NCBI RefSeq assembly: GCF_029892425.1
Contig: NZ_JARXWB010000002.1
Span: 124,001-188,000, forward strand
Direction of reading: 5' to 3'
Length of the DNA stretch: 64,000 nucleotides
Origin: Bradyrhizobium sp. BR13661
GTDB lineage: Bacteria > Pseudomonadota > Alphaproteobacteria > Rhizobiales > Xanthobacteraceae
How positions within the stretch are numbered: position 1 is the first letter of the stretch; every line of letters starts with the position of its first letter. Made by a program: the position numbers and the translations under genes. Below, in pieces: positions 52,388 to 63,085 of the stretch. The notes under the pieces are model-generated. The model saw nothing but the letters and a program-made list of their open reading frames with translations. It made no database searches and had not been told where the DNA came from.

Positions 52388-53929
52388 GTGAGCGAGGGAT
52401 CCTACAACGCGGTGGCCTGGCTGCTCGACCGAAACGTCGAGGCGGGCCGAGGCAGCAAGCTTGCCTTCGACGATACCGTCTCACGTCTCACCTATGGCGA
52501 GCTCCAGCGCGAGACGCGTCGCGCCGCGAACATGCTTCGCCGGCTCGGCGTCCGCCGCGAGGAGCGCGTGGCGATGATCATGCTGGATACGGTCGACTTT
52601 CCGATCGTGTTCCTGGGCGCGATCCGCGCCGGCGTGGTGCCGGTGCCGCTCAACACGCTGCTGACCGCGGACCAATACGCCTACATCCTTGCCGACTGCC
52701 GCGCCCGCGTGCTGTTCGTCTCCGAGGCGCTTTATCCCGTCATCAAGGATGTCGTCGGCCGCATGCCCGATCTCGAGCATGTCGTGGTCTCCGGCGCCAA
52801 GCAGAATGGCCACAAGCAGCTTGCCGAGGAGATCGCTGATGAGAGCGACCAGTTCACGACGGCTGCAACGCATCCGGACGAGCCGGCGTTCTGGCTCTAT
52901 TCGTCGGGATCGACCGGCATGCCCAAGGGTGTGCGTCACATCCATTCGAATTTGCAGGCGACCGCCGACACCTATGCGAGCCAGGTGCTCGGCATCCGCG
53001 AGAGCGACGTCTGTCTCTCCGCGGCAAAACTGTTCTTTGCCTATGGCCTCGGCAATGCGCTGACTTTCCCGATGTCGGTCGGCGCCACCGTGGTGCTCAA
53101 CAGCGAGCGCCCGACGCCGGCGCGGATGTTCGATCTGATGAACCGTTACAACCCGTCGATCTTCTACGGCGTGCCGACCTTGTTCGCGGCGATGCTCAAC
53201 GACGAGACGATGAAAGCCGAGCGCTGCGGCAAGTCCTTGCGCATCTGCACCTCGGCCGGCGAGGCGCTCCCCGAATCCGTCGGCAAAAGCTGGAGATCGC
53301 GCTTCGGCGTCGACATTCTCGACGGCGTCGGATCGACCGAGCTGCTGCACATCTTCCTGTCGAATGCGCCCGGCGACATCAAGTACGGCTCGTCAGGCAA
53401 GCCGGTGCCGGGTTACGCGGTGAGGCTCGTCAACGAGGCCGGCCAGGACGTGGCCGATGGCGAAGTCGGTGAGCTCCTGGTCGATGCGCCCTCGGCAGGT
53501 GAAGGCTACTGGAACCAGCGCCACAAGAGCCGCCGCACCTTTGAAGGCCCCTGGACCCGCACCGGCGACAAATATGTCCGCGACGCCGAGGGCCGCTACA
53601 CCTTCTGCGGCCGCGCCGACGACATGTTCAAGGTCTCCGGTATCTGGGTCTCGCCCTTCGAGGTCGAGAGCGCGCTGATCACGCACCCCGCAGTGCTGGA
53701 GGCCGCTGTTGTGCCTGAAGCCGATCCGGAAGGGCTGTTGAAACCAAAGGCCTTCGTCGTGCTGCGCCAGGGCGCGACGACGAGCGATCTGCAGGAAATG
53801 CTGAAGGAGCACGTCAAGCAGAAGATCGGCCCGTGGAAATATCCGCGCTGGATCGACGTGGTGGACTCGCTGCCGAAGACCGCGACGGGGAAGATCCAGC
53901 GGTTCAAGCTGCGGGAAGGGGCGAATTGA
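52388..53929 (+). CDS. Benzoate-CoA ligase family protein
   Basis: The ligase has 513 residues of the ANL superfamily. The AMP-binding motif LYSSGSTGMPKGV is at about 170-182, followed by KLFFAYGLGNALTFPMSVGATVVL, which is typical of benzoate-CoA ligases. GSTELLHIFLSN and the catalytic Lys region KTATGKIQRFKLRE close the C-terminus. It makes benzoyl-CoA from benzoate, CoA and ATP and so feeds BoxB. The GTG start at 52388 has GGGGAG seven bases upstream. It is the first gene of the box gene group and is divergent from boxR. Confidence 0.93.
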   Translation: MSEGSYNAVAWLLDRNVEAGRGSKLAFDDTVSRLTYGELQRETRRAANMLRRLGVRREERVAMIMLDTVDFPIVFLGAIRAGVVPVPLNTLLTADQYAYILADCRARVLFVSEALYPVIKDVVGRMPDLEHVVVSGAKQNGHKQLAEEIADESDQFTTAATHPDEPAFWLYSSGSTGMPKGVRHIHSNLQATADTYASQVLGIRESDVCLSAAKLFFAYGLGNALTFPMSVGATVVLNSERPTPARMFDLMNRYNPSIFYGVPTLFAAMLNDETMKAERCGKSLRICTSAGEALPESVGKSWRSRFGVDILDGVGSTELLHIFLSNAPGDIKYGSSGKPVPGYAVRLVNEAGQDVADGEVGELLVDAPSAGEGYWNQRHKSRRTFEGPWTRTGDKYVRDAEGRYTFCGRADDMFKVSGIWVSPFEVESALITHPAVLEAAVVPEADPEGLLKPKAFVVLRQGATTSDLQEMLKEHVKQKIGPWKYPRWIDVVDSLPKTATGKIQRFKLREGAN

Positions 53930-53971
53930 GCGCAGCGTGTGACTCGCGTGGCTGCCGCAAACTCCACTGCG

Positions 53972-54119
53972 CTCCCTCCCCCCTTGCGGGGGAGGGCGGG
54001 GGAGAGGGGTAGCTCAGCAATTGGTGTTTGTCGTCGTGCACGCGATGTTCTTCGTCACACCGGCAGTCCCCGTGTGACACCCCTCTCCCTAGCCCTCCCC
54101 CGCAAGGGGGGAGGGAACG
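53972..54119. repeat. GC-rich long palindromic intergenic repeat (GTTCCCTCCC family)
   Basis: This is the third copy of the family at 31-139 and 11543-11688, with the boundaries CTCCCTCCCCCC and GGGGGGAGGGAACG. It fills the 250-bp gap between the ligase gene and the alpha/beta-hydrolase gene. Confidence 0.8.
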
Positions 54120-54179
54120 ACCGAGCGAGTGGCGCATGATTGCGTCCCACGTTGGATACGACGGAAGAAGAGTGACAGC

Positions 54180-54998
54180 ATGACCAATCTCACCCCCACC
54201 GGCTTCCTCAGCATCGGCAGCGCCAGCCTCGAATATGAATGGCTCGCACCATCAGCCTCCGACGCACCCACCATCGTCATGCTGCATGAAGGCCTCGGCT
54301 CCGTCGGCCTCTGGGGTGACTTCCCTGAAAAGCTCCAGCAGGCCACCGGCGCCGGCATTTTCGCGTACTCACGCGCGGGCTATGGCCAATCGAGTCCCGT
54401 GACGCTTCCGCGTCCGCTCGATTACATGCAGCGCGAGGCGCTCGACGTGCTGCCGAAAGTGCTCGACGCGATTCCCTTCAGGCGCGGCCTGCTGCTCGGC
54501 CATTCCGACGGCGCCTCGATCGCGACGATTTACGCCGGTTCACACCAGGATCATCGCCTGAACGGCCTCGCGCTGATCGCGCCGCATTTCATCGTCGAGG
54601 ACCTCTCTGTGAAGTCTATCGCCGCAATCAAGACCACCTATGAGACCACCGATCTCAAGGCAAAGCTGGCGCGCTGGCACAAGGACGTCGACAATGCCTT
54701 TTACGGCTGGAATGGCGCCTGGCTCGACCCGAAATTCCGTGACTGGGACATCTCGGAATACCTGGCCTATATCCGCGTTCCCGTATTGGTCGTGCAGGGA
54801 AGGGATGACCAATATGGGACATTGCGCCAGGTCGAAATTGCGCAGGAAGAGTGCTACTGTCCGGTAGATTTGAAAATTATTTCAGACGCGGGCCATTCCC
54901 CGCATCGTGAAGCGCCAGGGGTGACGCTTGACGCGATTGAGCAATTTGCAAGCGCGGCCCTGCGCGACGATCAGGGTCTTCGGGGACACGCCGCATGA
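54180..54998 (+). CDS. Alpha/beta hydrolase in the box gene group
   Basis: The hydrolase has 272 residues. The oxyanion region is IVMLHEGLGSVGLW, the nucleophile elbow is GHSDGAS with the catalytic Ser, a late acid lies in VQGRDDQYG, and the His is in DAGHSPHRE. It stands between the benzoate-CoA ligase gene and boxC. A role in hydrolysing a ring-opened lactone or a CoA-thioester side product is plausible, but the substrate is not deducible. The ATG at 54180 is preferred to an upstream start at 54129, which lies just after the repeat. Confidence 0.88.
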   Translation: MTNLTPTGFLSIGSASLEYEWLAPSASDAPTIVMLHEGLGSVGLWGDFPEKLQQATGAGIFAYSRAGYGQSSPVTLPRPLDYMQREALDVLPKVLDAIPFRRGLLLGHSDGASIATIYAGSHQDHRLNGLALIAPHFIVEDLSVKSIAAIKTTYETTDLKAKLARWHKDVDNAFYGWNGAWLDPKFRDWDISEYLAYIRVPVLVVQGRDDQYGTLRQVEIAQEECYCPVDLKIISDAGHSPHREAPGVTLDAIEQFASAALRDDQGLRGHAA

Positions 54999-55016
54999 TC
55001 ATGCGGAGGCATATCC

Positions 55017-55541
55017 ATGAATATGCCTTCACATGTGAGCGGTCCGCTGCCGTGGCCGCGATGGACCTATGTGCCGGGCGAGACGGCCGAACTGGATGCC
55101 GATTACCAGACACTTGATATGGCCAAGGCGCTGGTGCCCCCGGCCTTCCGCGGCTACGTGCCGGCGCGCCATCCGGCGTTGCGCTATGGGCTGGCGCTGA
55201 ACGACCGCGGCTATTTCTGGGAATCGCAGGAGGTGCTGGAGGCGCTATGGGCCGCGGCCCCGCAGGGCGGCCGCGAGCGTATCCTGTTGCGAGCTTGCAT
55301 CCATGTCGCCAACGCAAATTTGCGGCTGCGCATGCAGAAGGCACATTCGGCCGCGCGGCTGTTCGGGGATGCCCTCACTGAGCTGCGCGCGTTGAGCGCG
55401 CGCAAGGTCGGACCTGCCGGCGACGGCTTTGTCGAGAGCTTTCCAGTGCCGGCGTTGACGGCCTCGCTCCAGGCCAAGCTCGGCCGTAGCAAGCTCACCA
55501 AGGCCGATTGGATCGCGCTTGGCGCTATCGTGCGGTCATGA
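55017..55541 (+). CDS. DUF309 domain protein
   Basis: The protein has 174 residues. The DUF309 signature is seen in residues about 60-105: GYFWESQEVLEALWAAAPQGGRERILLRACIHVANANLRLRM, with the conserved Glu-His-type helix pair. It begins 18 bases after the hydrolase stop and is probably cotranscribed. DUF309 proteins are small all-helical proteins without an assigned role. Presence in the box group could be chance or a small accessory function. Confidence 0.88.
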   Translation: MNMPSHVSGPLPWPRWTYVPGETAELDADYQTLDMAKALVPPAFRGYVPARHPALRYGLALNDRGYFWESQEVLEALWAAAPQGGRERILLRACIHVANANLRLRMQKAHSAARLFGDALTELRALSARKVGPAGDGFVESFPVPALTASLQAKLGRSKLTKADWIALGAIVRS

Positions 55542-55550
55542 GCGACCTCA

Positions 55551-55618
55551 TGAAACAAAGTGCATGTATCTGGCACTAGGGGCTAGACGCGCTCCTAAAG
55601 ATGCACTATTGTGCATCT
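55551..55618 (+). promoter_or_regulatory. BoxR-type operator region ahead of boxC
   Basis: AGATGCACTATTGTGCATCT at 55599-55618 is a palindrome with perfect 8-bp arms and a TATT centre; each arm carries TGCA, the core of BzdR/BoxR sites. Upstream, TGAAACAAAGTGC (55551-55563) and TGGCACT (55571-55577) copy the block before the ligase gene. The site lies 35-100 bases before the boxC start. Confidence 0.8.
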
Positions 55619-55652
55619 AACGGTAAAACCAAGACGAGCTCAAGGGTGGCCC

Positions 55653-57341
55653 ATGGCCGGGGAAGATCGACGCCTTGCAGGCGGCGCGACATTCATCGAT
55701 TTCCAGACCGAACCGTCCCGCTACAAGCACTGGAAGCTTGCGGTCGACGGTAGCGTCGCGACGCTGACTATGGACGTCGACGAGAACGGCGGCCTGTTCG
55801 AAGGCTATCTGCTCAAGCTGAATTCCTACGATCTCGGCGTCGACATCGAGCTTGCGGATGCGGTCCAGCGGCTGCGTTTCGAGCACCCCGAGGTGAAGGT
55901 CGTGGTGCTGCGCTCGGCCAAGAACCGCGTGTTCTGCGCCGGCGCCAACATCCGCATGCTCGCGGGCTCGACCCACGCCCACAAGGTGAACTTCTGCAAG
56001 TTCACCAACGAGACCCGCAACGGCATGGAGGATTCGTCCGAGAATTCCGGCCAGCGCTTCATCACCGTGGTGAACGGCTCGGCTGCCGGCGGCGGCTATG
56101 AGCTCGCACTTGCGACCGACCACATCATCCTCGCCGACGACGGCGCCTCTGCCGTGGCGCTGCCTGAAGTGCCGCTGCTGGCGGTGCTGCCGGGCACCGG
56201 CGGCCTCACCCGCGTCGTCGACAAGCGCAAGGTGCGCCGCGACCACGCCGACTTCTTCTGCACCATCGAGGAAGGCGTGAAGGGCAAGCGCGCCGTGCAG
56301 TGGCGCCTGGTTGACGAGATTGCGCCGAACTCCAAGCTCGAGGCCAGGATCGTCGAGCGCGCGAAGGAGTTCGCCGGCCAATCGAAGCGCGCCGGGGGCG
56401 GCAAGGGCATCGCGCTGGCGCCGCTCAAGCGGATGATCGACGAGACCAGCATCCGCTACGGCTTTGTCACCGTCGACATCGACCGCGCCGCGCGGATCGC
56501 CACCATCTCGATCAAGGCGCCGGAAGCAGCTCCCCCGGCCGACATCGACGGCATGATGGCGCAGGGCGCCTCGTTCTGGCCGCTGCAGGTCGCGCGCGAG
56601 CTCGACGACGCCATCCTGCACCTGCGCATCAACGAGCTCGAGATCGCGATGCTCGTCTTCAAGAGCCATGGCGACCGCGCCCATGTGCTCGCTGGCGATG
56701 CCTTCCTCGAAGCCAACAAGGCGCACTGGCTGGTCAACGAGATCAGGCATTACTGGAAGCGCGTGCTCAAGCGCATTGACGTCACCTCGCGCACGCTGGT
56801 GACGTTGGTCGAGCCCGGTTCGTGCTTTGCCGGTACGCTCGCCGAGCTCGTCTTCGCTGCCGACCGCTCCTACATGCTGATCGGCACGCGGCAGGGCGAC
56901 AACCAGCCGCCTCCGTCGATCGAATTGTCTGCAATGAATTTTGGCCCGTACCCGATGAGCCATGGCCTGACGCGGCTGGAGTCGCGCTTCCAAGCCGATC
57001 CGGCTGACGTGGAGCGCGCCGAAGCCACACTCGGCACCGCGCTCGACGCCGAGCAGGCCGAAGAACTCGGCCTCGTCACCTTCGCGCTCGACGATATCGA
57101 TTGGGACGACGAAGTCCGCGTGTTCCTGGAGGAGCGCGCCAGCTTTTCGCCCGACAGCCTCACCGGCATGGAAGCGAGCCTGCGCTTCGTCGGTCCGGAG
57201 ACGATGGAGTCGAAGATCTTTGCGCGCCTCACCGCCTGGCAGAACTGGATCTTCCAGCGCCCGAACGCGGTCGGCGAGGAAGGCGCGCTGCGCCGCTATG
57301 GCAGCGGCCAGAAGCCGAAATTCGATATGACGCGGGTTTAA
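55653..57341 (+). CDS. boxC: 2,3-Epoxybenzoyl-CoA dihydrolase (BoxC)
   Basis: The protein has 562 residues, a tandem crotonase-fold enzyme. The first crotonase-like half contains VVVLRSAKNRVFCAGANIRMLA and VVNGSAAGGGYELALATDHIILADD (oxyanion-hole region). The second half contains LVEPGSCFAGTLAELVFAADRSYML. The C-terminus ends GALRRYGSGQKPKFD. BoxC opens the epoxide ring of 2,3-epoxybenzoyl-CoA hydrolytically, releasing formate. The ATG at 55653 is chosen; the frame extends upstream into the operator. boxB follows after a palindromic repeat. Confidence 0.94.
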   Translation: MAGEDRRLAGGATFIDFQTEPSRYKHWKLAVDGSVATLTMDVDENGGLFEGYLLKLNSYDLGVDIELADAVQRLRFEHPEVKVVVLRSAKNRVFCAGANIRMLAGSTHAHKVNFCKFTNETRNGMEDSSENSGQRFITVVNGSAAGGGYELALATDHIILADDGASAVALPEVPLLAVLPGTGGLTRVVDKRKVRRDHADFFCTIEEGVKGKRAVQWRLVDEIAPNSKLEARIVERAKEFAGQSKRAGGGKGIALAPLKRMIDETSIRYGFVTVDIDRAARIATISIKAPEAAPPADIDGMMAQGASFWPLQVARELDDAILHLRINELEIAMLVFKSHGDRAHVLAGDAFLEANKAHWLVNEIRHYWKRVLKRIDVTSRTLVTLVEPGSCFAGTLAELVFAADRSYMLIGTRQGDNQPPPSIELSAMNFGPYPMSHGLTRLESRFQADPADVERAEATLGTALDAEQAEELGLVTFALDDIDWDDEVRVFLEERASFSPDSLTGMEASLRFVGPETMESKIFARLTAWQNWIFQRPNAVGEEGALRRYGSGQKPKFDMTRV

Positions 57342-57350
57342 CGATTTTCT

Positions 57351-57466
57351 TGTCCCGGGCGCGGCGCAGCGCGAAGCGGTGCGACGCAGAACCGGGACCT
57401 AGACGGACCAGGCAATTGGTCCCGGCTCAGCAGTGCAGCACTTCGCGCCGCACTGCGTCCGGGACA
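57351..57466. repeat. GC-rich palindromic intergenic repeat (TGTCCCGGGC family)
   Basis: TGTCCCGGGCGC at the left end and GCGTCCGGGACA at the right end pair, with inner complementary GGTCCCGG and CCGGGACC. The repeat fills the 149-bp gap between boxC and boxB. Confidence 0.75.
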
Positions 57467-57490
57467 CGAGACGGAGCAAGGAGCACGGCC

Positions 57491-58942
<1,452 letters not shown>

Positions 58943-58984
58943 AGGTTGCTAGCGAGACGCGATGGCCGCGCCAAACTCTCTCCT

Positions 58985-59111
58985 GTCGTCCCGGCGAAGG
59001 CCGGGACCCATAACCACAGGACGTGGCTTGGCGAAGATTGGTTGTTCGGTACACCGACCAACCGCAATCGATAGATTCCGCGGTATGGGTCCCGGCCTTC
59101 GCCGGGACGAC
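58985..59111. repeat. GC-rich palindromic intergenic repeat (GTCGTCCCGGCG family)
   Basis: GTCGTCCCGGCGAAGGCCGGGACC at the left and its complement ending CCGGGACGAC at the right give very long arms; the middle includes GGTTGTTCGGTACACCGACCAACC, a smaller stem. It separates boxB from the convergent SDR gene. A close variant is at 60007-60129. Confidence 0.8.
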
Positions 59112-59147
59112 ACCGGAGTGTGGCGCGATACCGCGCCGTGAGCCCGC

Positions 59148-59948
59148 CTACCCCGCGATCTCCAGCCCCGCATTGGCGTACACCACGCCGCCATCGACCG
59201 CGATGGTGTTGCCCACCACGTAATCGCCCGCGCGCGAGGCGAGATAGATCGCAACGCCCGCCATGTCCTCGTCGGTGCCGATGCGGCGCGCCGGAATGCG
59301 TTTTGCCACTTCGTCCGAATGGTCGCGCGCGGCGCGGTTCATGTCGGACTTGAACGCGCCCGGCGCGATCGCGGTGACGTTGATGTTGTCCTTGATCAGC
59401 TTCGTCGCCATGCGCCGCGTCAGATGGATCACCGCCGCCTTGCTCGCGGCATAGGAATAGGTCTCGCCCGGATTGACGAAAATGCCATCGACCGAGGCGA
59501 TGTTGATGACCTTGGCGGGCCGCTCATGCGAGGCCGCCGCGCGCAGCGGCTTGGCCAGCGCCTTGGTCAGGAAGAACAGCGATTTGACGTTGAGGTCCAT
59601 CACCTTGTCCCAGCCGCTCTCGGGGAATTCGTCGAACTCCGCGCCCCAGGCCGCGCCCGCATTGTTGACGAGGATGTCGAGCTTCGGCTCGAGCTTGATG
59701 ATTTCGGATGCAAGCTTGTTGCAGCCCTCGACGGTCGAGATGTCGATCGGCAGCGCGATGCATTCGCCGTCATATTGCGCCGAGAGTTCTTTTGCCGTGG
59801 CTTCGCAGGGACCGGCCTTGCGCGCGGTGATGTAGACCTTCGCAGCGCCGGCGCCAAGGAATCCGGCCGCGATCATCTTGCCGATGCCGCGCGAGCCGCC
59901 GGTCACGAGTGCGATACGGCCTTTGAGCGAGAATAGATCGTTGGACAT
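59148..59948 (-). CDS. Short-chain dehydrogenase/reductase
   Basis: This classical SDR has 266 residues. The nucleotide site is TGGSRGIG at 16-23, NNAG lies near 92, the active-site Tyr and Lys are in YSYAASKAA near 168-176, and the PG motif follows (IAPGAFKSDM). The C-terminus has the FabG-like GNTIAVDGGVVY. The substrate is unknown; proximity to the box genes may be incidental, because the gene is convergent to boxB and set off by repeats on both sides. Confidence 0.92.
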   Translation of the reverse strand: MSNDLFSLKGRIALVTGGSRGIGKMIAAGFLGAGAAKVYITARKAGPCEATAKELSAQYDGECIALPIDISTVEGCNKLASEIIKLEPKLDILVNNAGAAWGAEFDEFPESGWDKVMDLNVKSLFFLTKALAKPLRAAASHERPAKVINIASVDGIFVNPGETYSYAASKAAVIHLTRRMATKLIKDNINVTAIAPGAFKSDMNRAARDHSDEVAKRIPARRIGTDEDMAGVAIYLASRAGDYVVGNTIAVDGGVVYANAGLEIAG

Positions 59949-60006
59949 GATGCCTCCCTTGAGTTTGCGACGTTTTGAGCGCCGCCGGGAGGGGAGTCAA
60001 TCTCAA

Positions 60007-60129
60007 CGTCGTCCTGGCGAAAGCCAGGACCCATTACCCCAGGGAGTGGCCGTTAGAATGAGCTGTGGCCCGCACGCGTCGCAAAACGGGCGGCGGTGAT
60101 AATGGGTCCTGGCTTTCGCCAGGACGACG
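60007..60129. repeat. GC-rich palindromic intergenic repeat (GTCGTCCTGGCG family)
   Basis: CGTCGTCCTGGCGAAAGCCAGGACCC and its complement ending GGACGACG bound the element. It is a close relative of the repeat at 58985 and lies in the 212-bp gap between the SDR gene and the deacetylase gene. Confidence 0.8.
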
Positions 60130-60160
60130 GCTGAATCTGCGGCGATGGTGGGGATTGAAA

Positions 60161-61219
60161 CTAAGCCGCAGCAAACCGCCGAAAGCCGTTCCACATCGCG
60201 GTTGCTGCTCCTGATGTCAGCACCGGCAGGATGCGCGCATCCTGGTAATTTCCGTTGAGCGAGACACGCGGCAGCGCCGTCATGTGGCCCGCGTTCTCGG
60301 CGAACAGCATGCCGGGCCGCGTCGTCACCGCGGTCTTGAAGCCGGCGGATGCAGCCAGCACGAATTCGCGCGTTCCCGCAGCCTCGCGGTCGCCATAGGG
60401 GTAGGCGAGATGCAGCACCTCGCGCTCCAGCGCGTTCTCGATCCGGACCCGGCTCACGGCCATCTCCTGCGCGGCGATCTCCTCGCTCTGCCTGGCGAGA
60501 TTGCAGTGGCTGATGGTGTGGGCGCCGATCGTCACCAGCGGATGGGCTGCGAGCTGTTTCACCTCGTCCCAGGACAGGCAGAGGCCGCGGCACAGCGCCT
60601 CCAAGTCGACACCGTGCGCGGCGCAGAGCGCCTCGATCTCGCGTTTGAGATCGTGCTCGCCCGGCAGCGCGCGCAGCCAGTCATGCAGGCGGTCGAATGC
60701 CGCCTGCTTCGCAGGCAGCGTGCTCGCATCGAGCCGAAGCGCGGAGCGGCCGATCTGCACGTCGACCTGCTCGGCCTTGGCGATGACGGCTTCCAGTGCG
60801 GTCCACCATAGCCGTCCCGTGCCTTCGGCGAAGTCGCTGGCGACATAAATGGTCGCGGGCGCGTCAAATTCGCGCAGCACCGGCAGGGCATGGTCACGGT
60901 TGTCGCGATAGCCGTCGTCGAGGGTGAAGGCGGCGAAGCGGCGGTCGAACCGGCCCTGCACCAGCCGGTCGTGCAGCTCGTCCATGCTGACGATGTCGAT
61001 CTCGCGCGACCGCAAATGGCACAGCGTGGCGCGCAGGAAATCGGGAGTGACCTCGAGGTGCCGGTTCGGCTGGAACGCGCCCTCACGGGCCGGCCGCACG
61101 TGGTGCAGCATGAAAATGGCGCCGACGCCCGACAGCAGCGGGCGCAGCAGATGATGCGCCCCGCTGAAATAGAGTGCTCCCAGCCCGGCGCGAATAACGT
61201 TGTTCCGCAGTTGTTTCAT
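60161..61219 (-). CDS. Polysaccharide deacetylase-family protein
   Basis: The protein has about 352 residues of the NodB/chitin-deacetylase fold. The metal-site motif is FTLDDGYRDNRDHALPVL near 95 (Asp-Asp), and HTISHCNL near 235 carries the second metal-binding motif. A later YPYGDREAAG is typical of the fold. No cleavable signal peptide is evident, although the N-terminus is hydrophobic in part. Its substrate is probably a cell-surface polysaccharide. The start is uncertain (61219 or 61243); 61219 is taken because it gives the usual family N-terminus. Confidence 0.88.
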   Translation of the reverse strand: MKQLRNNVIRAGLGALYFSGAHHLLRPLLSGVGAIFMLHHVRPAREGAFQPNRHLEVTPDFLRATLCHLRSREIDIVSMDELHDRLVQGRFDRRFAAFTLDDGYRDNRDHALPVLREFDAPATIYVASDFAEGTGRLWWTALEAVIAKAEQVDVQIGRSALRLDASTLPAKQAAFDRLHDWLRALPGEHDLKREIEALCAAHGVDLEALCRGLCLSWDEVKQLAAHPLVTIGAHTISHCNLARQSEEIAAQEMAVSRVRIENALEREVLHLAYPYGDREAAGTREFVLAASAGFKTAVTTRPGMLFAENAGHMTALPRVSLNGNYQDARILPVLTSGAATAMWNGFRRFAAA

Positions 61220-61385
61220 GACCGGCTGGCCGACCCCTGGCATTCCACCCCAGACTTTAAGGAACGACCCTTGAAGAAAAAGTTATTCCAATAGTTCACG
61301 TCTGGCCCCTGAATGGGCCCTATTTCCGGTTTGACAGCCCGCCAAGGGTTTGTTTTGTCTCCGGTTCCAGAGTTCGGGTCGTCGA

Positions 61386-62780
61386 ATGCAGAAGCTTTTC
61401 AGGTGGGCCAGCAAATGGTGGCCAGGGCTGATTCCCCTGGCCGTCATGTGGGGATTTGCGGCCTGGAATAACACCTTGCCTGTCGAGGCCGACCTTTCGG
61501 CCCGCAGCTCGGCCGCGCTGAGGGATACCGTCCTGGACAAGACCCGGATCGCCGTCGATGGCCGTGACGTCAGTTTGGGCGCGGATGCCTTCTCCGAGGA
61601 AGGGCGTCGCGACGCCGTGACGACGGTCGAGATGGTTCCCGGCGTTCGGCTCGTCGTTGACCAGACCCGCCTTGCGCCTGAAGCCAAGCCGTTCGTCTGG
61701 AATGCCGAGCGTGACGTGGTGCGGGTGACGCTGTCGGGCTCGGCGCCGTTGCCGTCAATGAAGGCGCGCCTGACCGAGGCCGCGCGAAAAGAGGTCAACG
61801 GGGGTGAGGTCGCCGATCAGATGGGTCTTGCCCGTGGTGCGCCGCCGCGCTTCGAGGCGGCGGCGATGCTGCTGCTCGATCAGATCGGCAAGCTGAAGGA
61901 CGGCAAGATCACGATCTCGGATACCAAGGTCAATCTGTCAGGGATGGCGCGCGACCTCGGCGGCCGCGAGGCCATTGCCGCCGCGCTGAAGAATTTGCCC
62001 GAAGGTTTCTCGATCGCAGCCAACGAGATCAAGGCGCCGCCTTACATCTTCCAGGCTTACAAGGATCCGGTCGCCGCCACCGTGACAATGACCGGCTACG
62101 TACCTGACAACAACGTGCACGCTGCGATCGCGACCAGCGCGTCGCGAAAATTCTTCACCGAGAAAGTCGTCGATAATCTCAAGGCCAGCGTCGGTGCGCC
62201 CAGCTCCTTCAACACCGCGGTGATCGCGGCGCTCGGCGCGCTGTCGCGGTTGTCGACCGGCACGCTCGTGGTCTCGGATCGCGAGGTCAAGCTGTCCGGC
62301 GATGCACTGTACGAAGGCGCGGCCAACGACATCCGCGCCGGCCTCGGCAAGGACTTTCCAAAAAGCTGGCAATACAAGCCTGAAATCACGGTGAAGCCCG
62401 CGGCCGGGCCGGTCGACGGCACCGTCTGCCAGCAATTGTTTTCGGAGCTCCTGGCCAGGGGCAAGATCCGGTTCGAGTCCAAGCGCGCTGATATCGATCC
62501 CGACTCCGCAGGCGTCCTCGACCATCTGATCGAGACGGCACTGCGCTGCCCCACCACCAATATCGAGGTCGCCGGCCACACCGATGCCGACGGCGAGGAC
62601 TCGTTCAACCAGGCGCTCTCCGAGAAGCGCGCACAGTCCGTGATCGACTATCTGGTCAAGGCCGGCCTGCCGGCAGACCGCTTCACCGCGGTCGGCTATG
62701 GCAGCACGCAGCCCGTCGCCGGCAACGACACCGACGACGGCAAGGCGCAAAACCGCCGCATCGAATTTCTGGTGAGGTGA
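61386..62780 (+). CDS. OmpA-family outer envelope protein with BON-like domains
   Basis: The protein has 464 residues. A single N-terminal membrane helix (about 13-30, GLIPLAVMWGFAAWN) leads into several BON-like repeats (LRDTVLDKTRIAVDGRDVSLGADAF and similar). A C-terminal OmpA peptidoglycan-binding domain follows (residues about 350-464, with the motif IEVAGHTDADGEDSFNQALSEKRAQSVIDYLV). It probably links the inner membrane or periplasm to peptidoglycan. Its stop overlaps the possible GTG start of the following small membrane-protein gene. Confidence 0.9.
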   Translation: MQKLFRWASKWWPGLIPLAVMWGFAAWNNTLPVEADLSARSSAALRDTVLDKTRIAVDGRDVSLGADAFSEEGRRDAVTTVEMVPGVRLVVDQTRLAPEAKPFVWNAERDVVRVTLSGSAPLPSMKARLTEAARKEVNGGEVADQMGLARGAPPRFEAAAMLLLDQIGKLKDGKITISDTKVNLSGMARDLGGREAIAAALKNLPEGFSIAANEIKAPPYIFQAYKDPVAATVTMTGYVPDNNVHAAIATSASRKFFTEKVVDNLKASVGAPSSFNTAVIAALGALSRLSTGTLVVSDREVKLSGDALYEGAANDIRAGLGKDFPKSWQYKPEITVKPAAGPVDGTVCQQLFSELLARGKIRFESKRADIDPDSAGVLDHLIETALRCPTTNIEVAGHTDADGEDSFNQALSEKRAQSVIDYLVKAGLPADRFTAVGYGSTQPVAGNDTDDGKAQNRRIEFLVR

Positions 62781-62782
62781 CC

Positions 62783-63085
62783 ATGCCCTATCTCGTCTCG
62801 TTCCATATGGGCTGGCTGATCGGCTCGGTTCTGCTGGGCTTCTGCATGGGCTGGATTTCGGTGGTCCAGCGCGGCACCGGCACCTCGAAGGTGGCCGCGC
62901 GCTGGCTCGCCGTGCTCGTCGCGGGCCTGGTCGCGGCCTCATTCGCGCATGTGGTGCCGGGTCGCTTCGGCTATTGGCTCGACCTCGGCCTCGTCATGTT
63001 CGCCTGCTACCTCGTCGGCTGCACCATCGGTGCGTGGCTGCGCTATTGGGTGGTCTCGCGCAACCAGCCTGCGGCCGCACTGTGA
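62783..63085 (+). CDS. Small membrane protein
   Basis: The protein has 100 residues and three probable membrane helices (about 5-25, 40-60 and 70-90), beginning MPYLVSFHMGWLIGSVLLG. It starts two bases after the OmpA-type gene (a GTG at 62777 overlaps it), so it is translationally coupled. The C-terminus ends VVSRNQPAAAL. No function is recognised; it likely belongs with the OmpA-type protein. Confidence 0.8.
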   Translation: MPYLVSFHMGWLIGSVLLGFCMGWISVVQRGTGTSKVAARWLAVLVAGLVAASFAHVVPGRFGYWLDLGLVMFACYLVGCTIGAWLRYWVVSRNQPAAAL

